A stretch of 64,000 bases of DNA from Myripristis murdjan (lineage: Eukaryota > Chordata > Actinopteri > Holocentriformes > Holocentridae). The position numbers and the translations under genes were made by a program. This document shows positions 34,114-46,232 of this stretch, one piece after another. Each line of letters starts with the position of its first letter. The first letter of the stretch is position 1. A model generated the notes under the pieces. The model made no database searches. It saw only the letters and a list, made by a program, of their open reading frames with translations, and was not told the DNA's origin. The stretch is from positions 19,758,987 through 19,822,986 of the forward strand of contig NC_044003.1 in the NCBI RefSeq assembly GCF_902150065.1. Direction: 5' to 3'.

Positions 34114-36127
34114 GAATGATTGATTGATGATATGATTTATTGGTGCCCGTAGGGAGATTCGTTTTCACTGACTGTGCTTTACCGAGAGGACAACATTGCA
34201 CATCACAAGGCAGACAACAGTGGTAACAACATACGACTGAACATAACAGTAGAACAGTGACAACACAATGTAGCAGACAGACAGATCAGCGGGGCCTGCT
34301 GTTCAGGGCAGCTATAGCAGCAGGGATTAGGCTTTTCCCAAAGCGAGCCCTCCTGAAATTGATGATTCTGTACCTGTGCCCTGAAGGTAGTGGGATGATG
34401 TATTGGTGCAGTGGGTGAGTGATGTCTTATGCTATAGTGTTTGCTAAGCGGGTGATGGACTTGTTGTTTAGTTCTGTGAGGTTGGGTGTGGGGAGACCAA
34501 TGATTTTAGCAGCTGTGTTTGTGATGCGTGTGAGTTTGGCCCGGCTAGTGACAGAAAGCATAGTGAAGAAACATGTGGAACAGGACACAAGGATGGGTTG
34601 AATGATCCTTTGGTAGAGTAACAACAGGAGGTGGGGTGCAACATATAGTCCTTTAAGCTTGCAGATGGCTGACAGTTTTTGTTGGCTTCTTTTTTGGATG
34701 TCCGTGGTGTGCTGATCAAAGGTGAGTTTATTGTCCAGAGTTATTCCCAAATATTTGAATGTGTCCACTGTCTCAACTGTTTGGGTATTTATGACGGTGG
34801 GGTGCTGGGGTTCTTCAAAGTCTGCTGGTGGGAGGGCTCTCAGCATGTTTTCAGGTCTTTGGTGAAGGTTTCTGGATCACTGACTGTACATGTTGATTTG
34901 GGTTTACATCCTGTCAGGGTTTTCACCTTCTGGAAAGCTTGCTTGGTGTTCATATTACTGAATTCTGTTTCAAGTTTGTTTTTGTAGTCCAGTTTGGCTT
35001 TAAAGACCTCGTTCCTTTATGTTCCTGTTTGTTGCCTTGAGGCTGGCCCAGTCCTTGTGCCTGAAGGATTTGTGGTTTTCCTTCAGGCTCTGTTTGATTT
35101 GTGGAGTAATTCAGGGTTTAGAATTGGGATATATCTTTATTGTTTTAGTTGGAATTGTGGTAACTATGCAGAATTTGATGTAGTCTGCAATGACAGAAAC
35201 CCTGTCATTCAGATCCCCATCAAAGATGTCCCACTCGGTGCAGGCCAGGGAGCCCTGTAGTTGGGTAATGGTGTCCTCCGACCATTGGGGGCGCTGTGGC
35301 ACTGTGGTTTGTGGCGTTTTAGCTCTTGTTTGTACAGTGGAAGTAAACAGATGACGTTGTGGTCAGCAAGTCCGAGTGCTCTGGGGGCTACCTAGATGCA
35401 GCTGACCACAACGGTGGGGAATTGCCAGGGTAGATAGAAGGGACGGGGGGACAGGGTCACCAACTCCAGGTTAGGTGTGCACACTTTACGGTACACTTTG
35501 TTACACTACCTGTCGTTGATGTAAAGGCAGACCCCACCACCTCGCGTTTTCCCCCGAGTGCCTCGTCCTATTGGACCTGATGATGGTGAAGTTATCCAGG
35601 CTCACCTCAGAGTTGGATACCGACTCCTCCAGCCAGGTCTTGGAAAGAGTAATGATACAGATATCCCTGAAGGTCCTTTCAAATCAGCACCTTGCATGTA
35701 GTAGATCCATCTTGCTACAGAGTGACCGAACATTGGACATGATGATAGTGCGGAGGGATGGTTTGAAGGGACGTCTCCTTACCTGGCTTCGGATGCCTCC
35801 ACGTTTACCCCTTTTCCTCGGCTTAAGCTCCGGCGGTAGAACCACGGCAGGCTTGGTGTTGCCCCACAGCGAGGCCCGGTGTAGCAGGAGTTCATCTCGG
35901 CTGTAGGTGAGTAGCCGATTGCCGGTGTCGGGCTGGAGTGCGAAGCTATCGCAGATCAGCCATAGGATTGCGAGGAGGACAGCGATCACCTTGTAGCTTG
36001 TTGTTATGGCTGATCGGTCTGATTTAGCCCACAGATAACATTTAGACTTTACACAAACACGTTGAACACGGAGAACACACGGAGTACGGTCAGTGCTGTT
36101 GCAGCCGAGCGTGCGCCATCTTCCCCT
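34114..36127 (-). mobile_element. CR1/L2-group LINE, internally deleted, nested in copy D
   Basis: On the minus strand the 5' part (36127-35690) encodes IIMSNVRSLCSKMDLLHAR, the usual start of a CR1/Rex1/L2-type endonuclease. A second part (35302-34990) has DRVSVIADYIKFCI and KPWITPQIKQSLK. The 3' part (34846-34400) has VDTFKYLGITLDNKLTF, YQRIIQPIL and HPLHQYIIPLPSGHRYR, the post-palm end of such proteins. The endonuclease core and the palm of the reverse transcriptase are deleted between these pieces. The 3' tail is ATCAATCAATCATT. About 11 bp of the target LINE are missing at the junction. It cannot move by itself. Confidence 0.75.
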
Positions 36128-36712
36128 GACGAATGTATCAGGACAGTGGCTGCTGTTATTATTGTAGTGGACCACCATAGTTTGTGAGGGTTGAGTCAGA
36201 GTTCAAAGCTCTCAATGTACCAGTTAATCTTTGTCTCAACCCTCATCTATAATCATGAGGTGTGTGTAGTAAAGGAAAAAATGAGATCCCAGATGCAAGC
36301 AGTGAAAATGAGCTTCCTCTGCAGGGTGGCTTGGCACACCCTTAGGCAGAGGTTGAGGAGTTAGGACTTACAGGAGGGGCTCAGAGTATAGCTGCTGCTC
36401 CTTCACATTGAGAGGAGCCCTTTGAGGTGGTTAATTAGGATGCCTCCTGAGTACCTTCCTGTAAAGGTGTTCTGGGCACATCTGACTGGCAGGAGACAAC
36501 AGGGAGGACCCAGCACATGCTGGGAAGCTCTTCATATCTCGGCTGGCCTGGGAATGCCTTGAAATCCTCCAGGTGGTGGTGGATGTGGCTGCAGAAAGGA
36601 ACATCTGGACAGCACTCCTTAGCATGCTACCACCATGAGCTGGTCCAAGACAAGCAACAAAAAAAAAAAAAAAAAAAAAAAAAAAAGATGGATGGATGAA
36701 TGAATGAATCAC
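36128..36712 (+). mobile_element. RTE/Rex3-like LINE relic, copy D, right part
   Basis: Resumes copy D at ATGTATCAGG and runs through the C-terminal region (VVVDVAAERNIWTALL-like) to a poly-A-interrupted tail with GATGGATGGATGAATGAATG. Confidence 0.75.
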
Positions 36713-38481
36713 CAAGATCTGATTGCCCAATGGACCAAGGATTACTTATTCTCATTTCAAAACTCAGAAATAACCCAAAATTATTAGAGAGTCTAAGACA
36801 CATTACTACACTTAATGATCATTAATGCTACCTCTGTATGAATGCTAAAAATGGACTGCTCTGTGGCTACCCTTCTACATTTTCGCACCCTCTCTCCTTC
36901 TCATTCGAACTGTTACCATGAACAATGATTTCATTTAACCCATATCTATGCTAATAGATTGAATACTGGTATTAGTTAAATAATCTCAGACACACAATCA
37001 AGATTTACTTATTCCATTCATAACAGTATTCATTTGGTGGGTGATTGATTAAATTCCAGTCACTGTAATCACCCACCTCAGTGGAGGTTTACGAGTAAAC
37101 ATAACTGAAAACACCTGTGTGGATGGGCAGGCTGGGGAAGGTGAGGGGGCTTGGGACATTTCCACTAGTCTGCAGGTTGCAGATAGACCCCTCTCATAGA
37201 AAAGACAATACATTTTGAGGCTTCAGCACCATTCATGCTTTATACTATGGAAGTATTACACATTGTGTTGCTGCCACTTACAAATCTACAATGTGAACAG
37301 ACAATTTATATCTTCAATAAAATTAAACTTAGTTGTTTCTCTCCATTTCCCAAATGTTAAGTTACATTTCCTAAGCTACAGGCTAATTCTTGTGTGATGT
37401 CATGTGGAGCGAAACACTGCATTGAGAAATGACACAGGAGGACAAAAGTAAATCTTATCTATATATGAAGTTTATTTTATTTTTGACTCTTAAACACAAC
37501 AGCCATTTTAACACAAAAACTACAAAGCAAAAATCTAAATGAGTAAAAGTGAAAATTAGCTTAGATAAGATGGTTCACCATCAGACAAACTAACTGATAT
37601 TTATTCTGCTATTTATTCTTTTTTCCATAGTTATTACACATTTTCACCAGTTGAGTCTAAATGGTCCCTGCCTCCATCAGCCAACTGCAATTTTTATTAA
37701 TGTAACTTTTATTAGAAATTTAAAAAAGACAAAAAGTGCATAGAGCCAACACCTGTCATATTTGCTGACTGAGTTTTTGTGACAGGTTCCAAAATATGTC
37801 ATTGATCATTTTTTTCTGTGTAATGGATATGATTTAAAATGCAGTGAAATACAATATTCATGCAAAAATGTACTTAAGTAAAAGTAAAAATACTGCCTTT
37901 CAAAAATACTCAAAAGTACAAGTACACAAAAAGCTAATCAGTTACAGTAACATGTAAATGTCACTTGTTATTTCCACCTCTGGTTTTAAAGCTCCTTTCA
38001 TGTGATTTTTCAGAATAAAATCTACCCACATGTTTTTAATGGGGGAGTAATAAGATGTTTGAGTTTGACATTTAAGGCATTTATTTAAATTTCAAAATGA
38101 GCCGAAGCAGTCATTGTCAGATTACTGCGAGTTATCTTATTATAATGTGATGTTAAAGTAAAATTTATAACAATCATATGATATTGTGTTGATATCATGT
38201 TGTTAAAATGATATAAGATTATATTAATCTGAGATTACATGAATGCTCTGCCTCAATGCCTCACTGTAAATAATGAAATAATGAGAGCGTAATGATTTTA
38301 TGTTTAAAATAAATCTTTTTTTTCCATTAAAAATAGCAAAAGCAGCCACTCTGAATGCAGAGAGTCTTATCTTATTGTTATGTTACAGTAAAACGATTAA
38401 ACAGTGTTTATTGGACATTATAGATCCTGCAAGATCAATTCCTGAAAAAAGTCGCATCAATGCATAAGAGTAAATAATAAG
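36713..38481. repeat. 3' flanking block of TAAR-5 (array duplicon)
   Basis: Homologous to the flanks of copies 1-4, with the hAT-end remnant at about 37830-37985. Plus-strand TTTATT at 38407-38412 is a minus-strand AATAAA about 70 bp past the TAAR-5 stop. No coding region. Confidence 0.7.
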
Positions 38482-39483
38482 TCAGAGCAGTTTTGAGTTT
38501 GCAAAATCACCCTGAAAAATTCTTCCAGAAACGATCATTCTGAAAGCCACTCGGAACCAGCTGTAAAAGAAGGCATAAATAAAGGGATTGAGCACTGAAT
38601 TTGTCCATCCAAAGATAGCGAATACTTCAATCACAGTTATTGGAATTGAATAATTAATTAGCGGGTTTAAGGCCGTAGCAGTGAAGTTAGGGGCCCAACA
38701 GATCAGAAAAGCTCCCATAACAATAGCCAGACTTTTGGTGGCCTTTCTCTCCATCTTACTGACAGATGCTCCAGATTTTATACTCTGACAGTTTGAGTTC
38801 TGGATGCTGCGTGCCTGTTTCTGTGCCACCAGAAAAATCTTTAGGTAGATGCTGAGCATTACAACTGCTGGGAGGTAAAATGAGAGAACACATCCAGTAA
38901 TTCCTGAAATATCAATATTAAATGAAAAACAGCGCCCTTCACATTTTCCTTCTTTAAGTCCCATAATTATGACACCAATTCCAATCAGGGCAGAAAATCC
39001 CCAGCTCAACAGAATCATGATCACAGCAGCACGAACATTTATTTTACTTTCATACCTCAGAGGATGACACACTGCAACATATCGGTCAATAGAAATAAAA
39101 CTTAAGTTCAGAATAGAGGATGTACCGAGGAAAACATCAAGGCTGCGTCCCATCTTACAAATTAAATCTGCAAGATATGAACAAGAATCTACAGAGAGTG
39201 CTATGATGAATGGCAACACTAAAGCCCCCACAAGGAGGTCAGACATGGCCAGAGAGAGAATCAGGTAGTTAGTTGGAGTGTGGAGCTGTTTGAAGTAAAT
39301 GATGGAGATGATTATAAGAAGGTTTCCACAAAATGTCAGAACAGATAATGAACCAAGGAAAACATACAACAAAACACGTACTGCTGAAGGGATACTAACC
39401 ATTATACAAGATACATTTTCTGATTGATAACACAGATGTATGTCCTTAACATCAGTCCTGTTGAAAATGAAGTCAGTGTCCAT
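38482..39483 (-). CDS. Trace amine-associated receptor, array copy 5 (TAAR-5)
   Basis: Intact, single exon, 333 residues: MDTDFIFNRTDV start with both sequons, C26, D82, D116 (3.32), DRYVAVCHPLRY (V where copies 1-3 have Y), P205, CWAP in TM6 and NSVLNPFIYAFFYSWF in TM7. TM6/outer loop 3 reads APNFTATALNPLIN, as in pseudogene copy 4, so 4 and 5 are sisters in that segment. It is likely a functional olfactory amine receptor. A downstream AATAAA and the upstream intron block are present. Confidence 0.95.
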   Translation of the reverse strand: MDTDFIFNRTDVKDIHLCYQSENVSCIMVSIPSAVRVLLYVFLGSLSVLTFCGNLLIIISIIYFKQLHTPTNYLILSLAMSDLLVGALVLPFIIALSVDSCSYLADLICKMGRSLDVFLGTSSILNLSFISIDRYVAVCHPLRYESKINVRAAVIMILLSWGFSALIGIGVIIMGLKEGKCEGRCFSFNIDISGITGCVLSFYLPAVVMLSIYLKIFLVAQKQARSIQNSNCQSIKSGASVSKMERKATKSLAIVMGAFLICWAPNFTATALNPLINYSIPITVIEVFAIFGWTNSVLNPFIYAFFYSWFRVAFRMIVSGRIFQGDFANSKLL

Positions 39484-39845
39484 GCTCTCCGGCTCCTGCT
39501 ATCCTGCTGAGAAAGGTTTTCAGATTTAAATGCATCATTAGTATATTCATGCAACCAATAATGTCTGTCAGTTGCAAATATCTTTTTTGTAGACATAAGT
39601 GATTTTCATTTATCCCTTCAAGTGATAATAATTTTTCATAACATACCTGTTAACCCAGCAGATGGATAATGCAACTACAATAGAGTGAACTCCTCATCTC
39701 TGCCCCTCTAAGTAACTAGCTCTCGACTTGACTCTCATATTTATCAGTCCCTGTCTTATTATCATAATTAATGCAACCTTGCTTTGGCAAATCACATGTG
39801 GGTAAGTATGTATTTGATTTGCATAAGATCACAGCAAATTCTAGA
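39484..39845 (-). promoter_or_regulatory. TAAR-5 upstream block: promoter, noncoding exon, 5' intron
   Basis: Donor GTATGTT starts at 39646; the CAGCAG acceptor has its first AG at 39508-39507, giving a 140-bp intron whose middle differs from the other copies. Upstream has the TTGCATTAATTATGATAA stretch. Inferred from conservation. Confidence 0.55.
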
Positions 39846-40096
39846 TGAATAATGAGGAACTTTTATCATTGACTTGGACATGTGCCAAAGCTAATTACAA
39901 GGGTTCCACAGCTTTCTAAATTATTTTTTATCAGTAAATCTTGATTGTATCCTCTCACAATGCATTATAATTCAATTTCCTCCTCAATTTCCTCCTCAAC
40001 ATCACTTTTCAAAAGATCAAACACTATTAATATTTACTCCCCTTCACCCTCTTATCACCATTTAATTTCCCACCATTCATCTCTTACTATATGATA

Positions 40097-40373
40097 TACA
40101 CTGTCTTGCCAAACGTTCGTCTGCCTTCACATGCATATGAATGTGAGTCACATCTCATTCTTAAACCATAGGATTTAATATGATGTTGGCCCATCCTTTG
40201 CAGCTATAACAGCTTCAACTCTTCTAGGAAGGCTTTCCACAAGGTTTAGGAGTGTGTTTATGGAAATTTTTGACCATTCTTCCAGAAGTGCATTTGTGAG
40301 GTCAGACACTGATGTTGGATGAGAAGGCCTGGCTCGCAGTCTCCGCACTAATTAATCCCAAAGGTTTTCTATC
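40097..40373 (-). mobile_element. Tc1-type transposon fragment (second family)
   Basis: Begins TACACTGTCTTGCC and, on the minus strand, decodes the C-terminal end of a Tc1 transposase (FLEELKLL, then GQHHI and so on) followed by the terminal region. Only about 275 bp at one end remain. It differs from the CAGTACAGG family at 9209 and 60764. Confidence 0.7.
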
Positions 40374-41962
40374 AACGAGACAACGGAGACGCATGGTGCG
40401 AGAGGGGGAAGCCTCGGATGAAAGTGGAGGGGTGGGGACACGTTCCACCCTTCCTTCAGATAAGTACCCCTCTACTGTCACTACACAGTACATTGGTTGA
40501 GATATTACCTGTTAACCGCTGCGGCCAGATTTTTATTACAACTTTTATCTGGAAAAATAATTACAACTTTGGGCATCCCGCCATCAGCTACTATAGGGAC
40601 AAATCTCAGTAGTTTTGGGTTGGGCTTTACTTCGTTTGAGTTGCATGGAAGTTTTCAATCAGTGATTTGTTTATTTAATTTAGTTTACCTTGGTTGGACT
40701 GCTGACTTGTTTTATTTAGTTTTCCACCCAAAATGTATTTTTGTTCCTAAATCAGCCACCACAACTAGAGACTGATAGGTCATTGGTTACCCTGACGGAT
40801 ATTTTGTTGTGTGTTACGGCCTGGAGGACTAAGTGGACGCAAGTAGCAGGAGACTGAAAATCAAAGTTCAAAACAGGTTTTATTATCCAAACTAAGGCTG
40901 AGAGTGCAAACAAATGGTTTCAGCAGGTGGAGAGTGGCAGGAGGCAGGAGCTGGAGGCAGTGAGGCTCGGGGCTGAAAAAGATACAAAAATGGTGGTCAG
41001 AGAATGACTGTCAAAACAGGAGAAAACTGTCAAAACAGGTGAAAAAACTGGAGTGAAGTCTGAGCTGGCTTATGTGGAGAGGGTAACGAGGTGATTGCCG
41101 TGAGAACTTTCACATTCATGGCAGTATTCCTTGGCTTTGCATGTTTTGTCTTCCGAGGTGTTAGGAGCTGCACAGCAACCTCCACTTCAAAATATACCAG
41201 AAGCACCACCTGCCCCCAGGATGCTCTTTTTCCATTTTATCTGTCATTTTCTTCCCCTAACTCACCAATGTATAACACTGCCCTCTCTGGCTCACTGTAG
41301 TAAACTTCATTCAATAAACTTAATTAGCTTACTATCCAGGGAGGGCTAGTGAAGGTCACTGAAGCACCAAAGCTTAAAAATCTTCATCTGCAAGACTAAA
41401 ACTGTGTCGACCTCAACAGCGCCATGCAGAGACATCTGGAGGGGCAGATGCTCAAAGTTAAAAGGGGGCACATGGAACACAAATTTGAAACACCATACAG
41501 AAACGTACCTTACAATATAACTGGTTGAACTGTAGCAACATTTGCTACAATTATTCCTAGTGCTGATAATGAAGTAAAAAATAATTGAATGATGTATTTA
41601 AATATTTTTGTGATTTTATTCAGTTTGACTATCCACTTTGCATAAGACAGCAAGGTTCTAAAAGTTATTTTGTATGCATATTATATCTAATTTGTGTGTA
41701 AATGTTACAAACAAGTACAAGTACTTAAATGAGAGGTTGAGAAAATCACAATTCAAATTCTTCTAATTGTTGGAACATAATTTTGACACAGTTTGAAAGC
41801 CCAAAGCCTTACCTTCCTACCTTTTATTTTCTGCTCTGACTTATTGTCATTGAGAAAAAAAGCATTTGTTTGACTACTACTTTTAAGAGACTCTTTACCA
41901 AGCAGCACTGTCAATCATGCTGTGAGCTTTATAGAACCTCATTTCGCTTTCAGGCCACACAA
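40374..41962. other. Stretch with no recognised gene
   Basis: 40374-41300 has some open frames up to 92 codons without recognisable motifs. 40990-41050 has a small direct repeat TGTCAAAACAGG. 41332-41420 (TTACTATCCAGGGAGGGC and on) recurs at 51119-51210, so it belongs to the flank shared by TAAR-6 and TAAR-7. The rest is AT-rich. Confidence 0.5.
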
Positions 41963-42033
41963 GCCCCCATGGCACAGTGGATAGTGTCACTGCCTGCCAT
42001 GCAGGAGACCAGGGTTCAACTCCCCACCTGGCA
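41963..42033 (+). repeat. tRNA-like SINE head (Gly-GCC-like)
   Basis: The segment starts GCCCCCATGGCACAGTGG and contains an A-box-like TGGCACAGTGG and a B-box GGGTTCAACTCCC. The anticodon arm can be drawn with loop CTGCCAT (GCC). The acceptor arm does not pair well and the sequence continues into non-tRNA DNA, so it is a tRNA-derived SINE head, not a tRNA gene. Confidence 0.55.
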
Positions 42034-42093
42034 AGAGCAACAACACTACACAACCCACAAACAGCATAGGGCTGCTGGTTTACCACATGTCCT

Positions 42094-43554
42094 GGGGCCT
42101 CATTTATCAACCTGTGCGTAGAAAAGGTTCTAAATTCTTTCGTAGGAATGAAACTTAGAATGTGTGTAAGTACAAAAAAATCCGTATTTATCAAATGTGC
42201 GGACACCGGTCGTACGCACACCAGTAAGCAATCTGTGATGATAAATCCCACCTGTGCTAAACTGCCATGCTCGTGCATGGTTAGGCTCATTTGCATTCAG
42301 AAACGCCTCCAATTGACCATATATAGTAGCAGCAATCCCTTTAAGAGCGCATGAATGGATTTTTTTCCTCGGCTTTTTAGCAGGCCTATCGCGCGCTCAA
42401 TGATGGTTCTTGAACGAGCATGAGCCCGGTTGTAGCGCTGCTCCTGCGGGGTCCTCGGGTTGGCTCCGGGGGTCATTAACCACGGCTTCAGTGGTTATCC
42501 CCGATTACCCATAGAGCCGTTATAATAAACCATACGAAGCCCAGAAAATAATTTCAAAACGTTGTAACACTCACTAATAAGCCAGCCATCCTCAAGAGCT
42601 CCTGCTTGGAGGCGCACACCCACAGAGCTGTTCTGCAGAATGAATGAGTCGTGCGTTCCTCCAAGATACCGGGCAACAACGTTTAACAGAGACATATTTG
42701 CATCGCAGATTATTTGTGCATTGGTTGAATGAAATTGGATTGTGTGGTGGTGTTTTTATTGCGATGTGGGTGCAATCTATGGCTCCAATTATGTTTGGGA
42801 ATCCGGCGACGGCGTGAAATCCTCGTTGAATTTCGGCTTGTTGGTGATGTCTGTATGAGAACTGAATATAAGTTGGGGCCAGAGAAATTATTGCATCCAA
42901 CACTGCCGGCATGATTCTGTTTAGTGTCGGCTGCGAAATGCCGCATATGTCTCCAAACTCTAGCTGAAATGTTCCGGTGGCCAAAAGTCCCAGGGTGGAC
43001 AGGAGCTGGATGCGCACTGGGATGGCTTTGGTGCGTTTTGTCTCTCACTTCAAAATTGGTTGTAAATCACGGCATAAATCAATCAGTATGTTTTTGGGGA
43101 AGCGGTACCTGCTGAGATGCCACTCTGTGCTCTCACTGTCAGCACGCTCTTTGAAAACGGTTCTCCAAATCCTCCAATAGTGCAAGATAAGCCATGGCAC
43201 TTGCATTTCAAGTTTTCTTTTCAGGTTGTCCTGTCACAGCTGTCTTTTATAACTTGTTACATCAATTATTGAAATTGTCTGCTAAAATACTAAGTTAGAT
43301 TTTTTTTATGAATTAGAGGAAACAGGGAACGTGTGAAGTTGCTGAACACTGTGACTCTCTTCGTGCGTTCTATTTGTGGTTTCACCGTTCTACCACTAGG
43401 TTTTGTGTGTACGCATGGTAAGAGTTGTACTTAAATTTACACATGTTCCTACGCAAAAGTACAAGTTGATAAATCCCATTCTTTGCGTGGGAATGTTCTT
43501 ACGCACCCATTACGCACACATCTGTGCGTATGCACGGTTGATAAATGAGGCCCC
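42094..43554 (-). mobile_element. PIF/Harbinger transposon, decayed
   Basis: The 1461-bp element has terminal inverted repeats GGGGCCTCATTTATCAAC at both ends, followed by diverged GTGCGTACGCAC-rich subterminal repeats. Inside, on the minus strand, lies a HARBI1-like transposase pseudogene. The flanks read CCT and AGG, so the target duplication is not clear. It inserted just downstream of a tRNA-like SINE head. Confidence 0.85.
42380..43195 (-). pseudogene. HARBI1-like transposase pseudogene
   Basis: Starts MAYLALLEDLENRF near 43195, loses frame, then reads ESTEWHLSRYRFPKN and, after a stop, a clean stretch (43017-42592) with TGTFQLEFGDICGISQPT and FPNIIGAIDCTHIAIK, the region of the first catalytic Asp of DDE_Tnp_4. 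Then NVVARYLGGTHDSFIL holds the second acidic motif in another frame, followed by a piece with QEQRYNRAHARSRT near 42430, the third. At least three breaks. It is a host-silent transposon relic. Confidence 0.8.
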
Positions 43555-44329
43555 AGGTGATTGCAAGAGTGGCAAGCACATTCAGAGTTTCTTCAGAAAC
43601 TTTACAAAGTCTGGTTGTTGTTGTATTTATACTGTAATAGTCCAAAATTATGTTAATATGCATATTGCATAGTTTTAGTGAAATAACAGTCTATGCCTCA
43701 TTGCCTCTAGAAACATAGGAAAAACACTGCTTGAGAGTAAAATAATACATGACATCTCTCTAATGCACTTTGCCAATGATAAGAGAAACATACAGAAACA
43801 AAAAGAAGCCTGACATACTTTTTCCCCACAGCATGCTGTGTGTGGTTAACTCACTCACTCACTTGTTTGACTCTGCACACAGACGACACAGAGGATGCTC
43901 ATTGCTCACTTCACTTGGTCAGTCATCTTGCAAGAATACACAGTGCACAAACAAATACCGCTGCAAAACCTACTCACCGGACCAGCTGTTTACTCCCTCG
44001 GGTCTTCTTCGGTTTCGCGAAACTAGCAGTGGCCGTCTCTAGCAGCGTAGCAATGCTTAGCTACATGGCACGTCTGGGCACGTCAGGGCAGTGAGGGCAG
44101 ATTGATCATGTGACCGACCAAGGTAGATCTAAATTATTACTATTTTGTTTTATTTATTATTATTTTGGGCCACACAGACAGGCTTTCACACACTTACAAA
44201 AAAATAAATAAATAATATAAAAAAACATTACTTTGACAAAAGGGCACTTTGGGCATCAAGAGGCAAAGGGGCTGGTGCTCCAGCACCCCCCACCCTCCCC
44301 CACCCCCTCCCCAATTTCTAGGACTTCAT
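43555..44329. other. Stretch with no recognised gene
   Basis: 43555-44329 contains no motif-bearing frame. 44279-44312 is a C-rich run (CCCCCCACCCTCCCCCACCC). 44090-44290 looks like a generic fish repeat but I cannot name it. Confidence 0.45.
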
Positions 44330-44913
44330 TATGGAGTATCTATCTATCTATCTATCTGTGTGTGTGTGTGTAGATATATATTATTATACATTTCATCCTA
44401 TTTCAACATATGTCACAGATCTGTAAATTTGCATTGGCACCTAATTACTATTGCACTTTCTAGTTAGATGAAAAACTGCATTTCATTGTACTTTTTCTAC
44501 CTCAGTGAAAATAAAGTTGAATCTAACTGAAACTACCATTTTAAGGGATCTGTGTCTATGCTTCTGTGCATGGAGATTAATTTTCTAAATGTGGTTACTG
44601 AACTCACTGTGTTTTCAGTTGACACAGCACAGCATTATAAATTCATTAGAATACCGTCATGTATCTCAGAATCCAGTCGTGGAAACCCTCTGCCTGGCAT
44701 ACTCAGGTATTAAAAGAATGAATGCGAACATTTTACTGCCTTCTTGTATGGTTTTTACTGTCCGTGCACATTCAGACTCACAACATTTTTGGTATATTGT
44801 TATGGAATCAAAAAATAAGATTGATTGTGTGTTGACTGAATAAAGTCCAGTAAGTAAAGCAAGTGAATCCGCTACATTGTTGGCATTTTTATTAACTGAT
44901 TTTTTTTTTACAC

Positions 44914-44945
<32 letters not shown>

Positions 44946-45224
44946 CCACATACACACACGCACAAATTATTTCCCCTATATAGTAATTTCCTGCTCAGTC
45001 AGTGAGTAAATAAAAGCCATGTTTCATCTTGTTTTGGCAAACTAGAAAACTGTTCTGTCTGTGGTGTTAAACAATCATCTTACTAGCTCAAACTGAATAA
45101 TATTATAACTAGAATAAGTTCAAACGTTGAGTTACTAAAAGTAGACTGTGTGTGTAGAGCACATGAAGTGATTTTGCTGGACCAAACACTATCGACATAT
45201 TACTTCAACACTTCAGTCAAACAG

Positions 45225-46232
45225 TCAGAGCAGTTTTGAATTTGCAAAATTCCCCTGAAATATTTTACCAGAAATGATCATTCGGAAAGCCACTCGGAAC
45301 CAGCTGTAAAAGAAGGCATAAATGAATGGATTGAGCACTGAATTAGAGCTTCCGAGTAAAGCAAATGTTTCAATGGCAGTTATTGGAATTGAATAATTAA
45401 TTAGTGGGTTTAAGGTCATACCAGTAAAGAAAGGAGTCCAACAGATCAGAAAAGCTCCCATAACAATAGCCAGAGTTTTTGTGGCCTTTCTCTCCATCTT
45501 ACTGACAGACGCTCCAGACTTTACACTCTGACAGTTTGAGTTCTGGATGCTGTGTGCCTGTTTCTGTGCCACCAGGAAAATCTTAAAGTAGGTACTGAGC
45601 ATTATAACTGCTGGGAGGTAAAATGAGAGAACACATCCAATGATGCCTGAAACCGGGATATGAAATGAGAAACACAGTTGCTCACATTTTTCCTCATTAA
45701 GTCCCACAGTTGTAATGCCAATTCCAACCAGGGCAGAAACTCCCCAGCTCAACAGAATCATTATCGCAGAGGCACGAGCATTTATTTTACTTTTATACCT
45801 CAGAGGATGACACACTGCAACATATCTGTCAATAGAAATAAAACATAAGTTCAGAATAGAAGATGTAGTTAGTGAGACATCAAAGCTGTGCCGTATCTTA
45901 CAAATGAAATCTCCAAGATACCAACAAGAACTTACAGAAAACACAATGACCAATGGCAGCACTAAAGCCCCAACAAGGAGGTCAGACATAGCCAGAGAGA
46001 GAATCAGGTAGTTAGTTGGAGTGTGGAGCTGTTTGAAGTAAATGATGGCAATGATTACAAGAAGGTTTCCACACAGTGTCAGAACAGATATTGAGCCAAG
46101 GAAAACATACAATAATACACGTATTGTTGAGGGGATAATTGTCATTGACAATCAAGATACATTTTCTGATTCGTAACACAGATGTATGTCCTTTCCAGTA
46201 TTAGTCATGTTGAAAATTAATTCAGGTTCCAT
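45225..46232 (-). pseudogene. Trace amine-associated receptor, copy 6, with early stop (TAAR-6)
   Basis: From the ancestral ATG at 46232 the frame reads MEPELIFNMTNTGKDIHL and on to S26, then TGA at codon 27, where TAAR-7 has C27 (TGC), plus one extra codon before the next Met. A downstream in-frame ATG at 46145 would give 306 residues with all seven TM segments, D at 3.32 and NSVLNPFIYAFFYSWF, but without the N-terminal sequons and the cysteine that TAARs are thought to pair with the second outer loop. The rest is almost identical to TAAR-7. I call it a very young pseudogene or segregating null allele; use of the later Met cannot be excluded. Confidence 0.85.

Noticed and set aside
34427-34846. 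Minus-strand 139-codon host gene
   Set aside because: It is the C-terminal part of a CR1/L2-type LINE protein.
39402-39596. Alternative upstream start for TAAR-5
   Set aside because: Out of frame with the receptor and crosses the predicted intron.
41963-42033. Functional tRNA-Gly gene
   Set aside because: Poor acceptor stem and no terminator run; A and B boxes alone fit a SINE head better.
46146-46151. TTG start for TAAR-6
   Set aside because: No reason to use TTG in a vertebrate mRNA; the choices are the ancestral ATG 46232 (then a stop) or ATG 46145.
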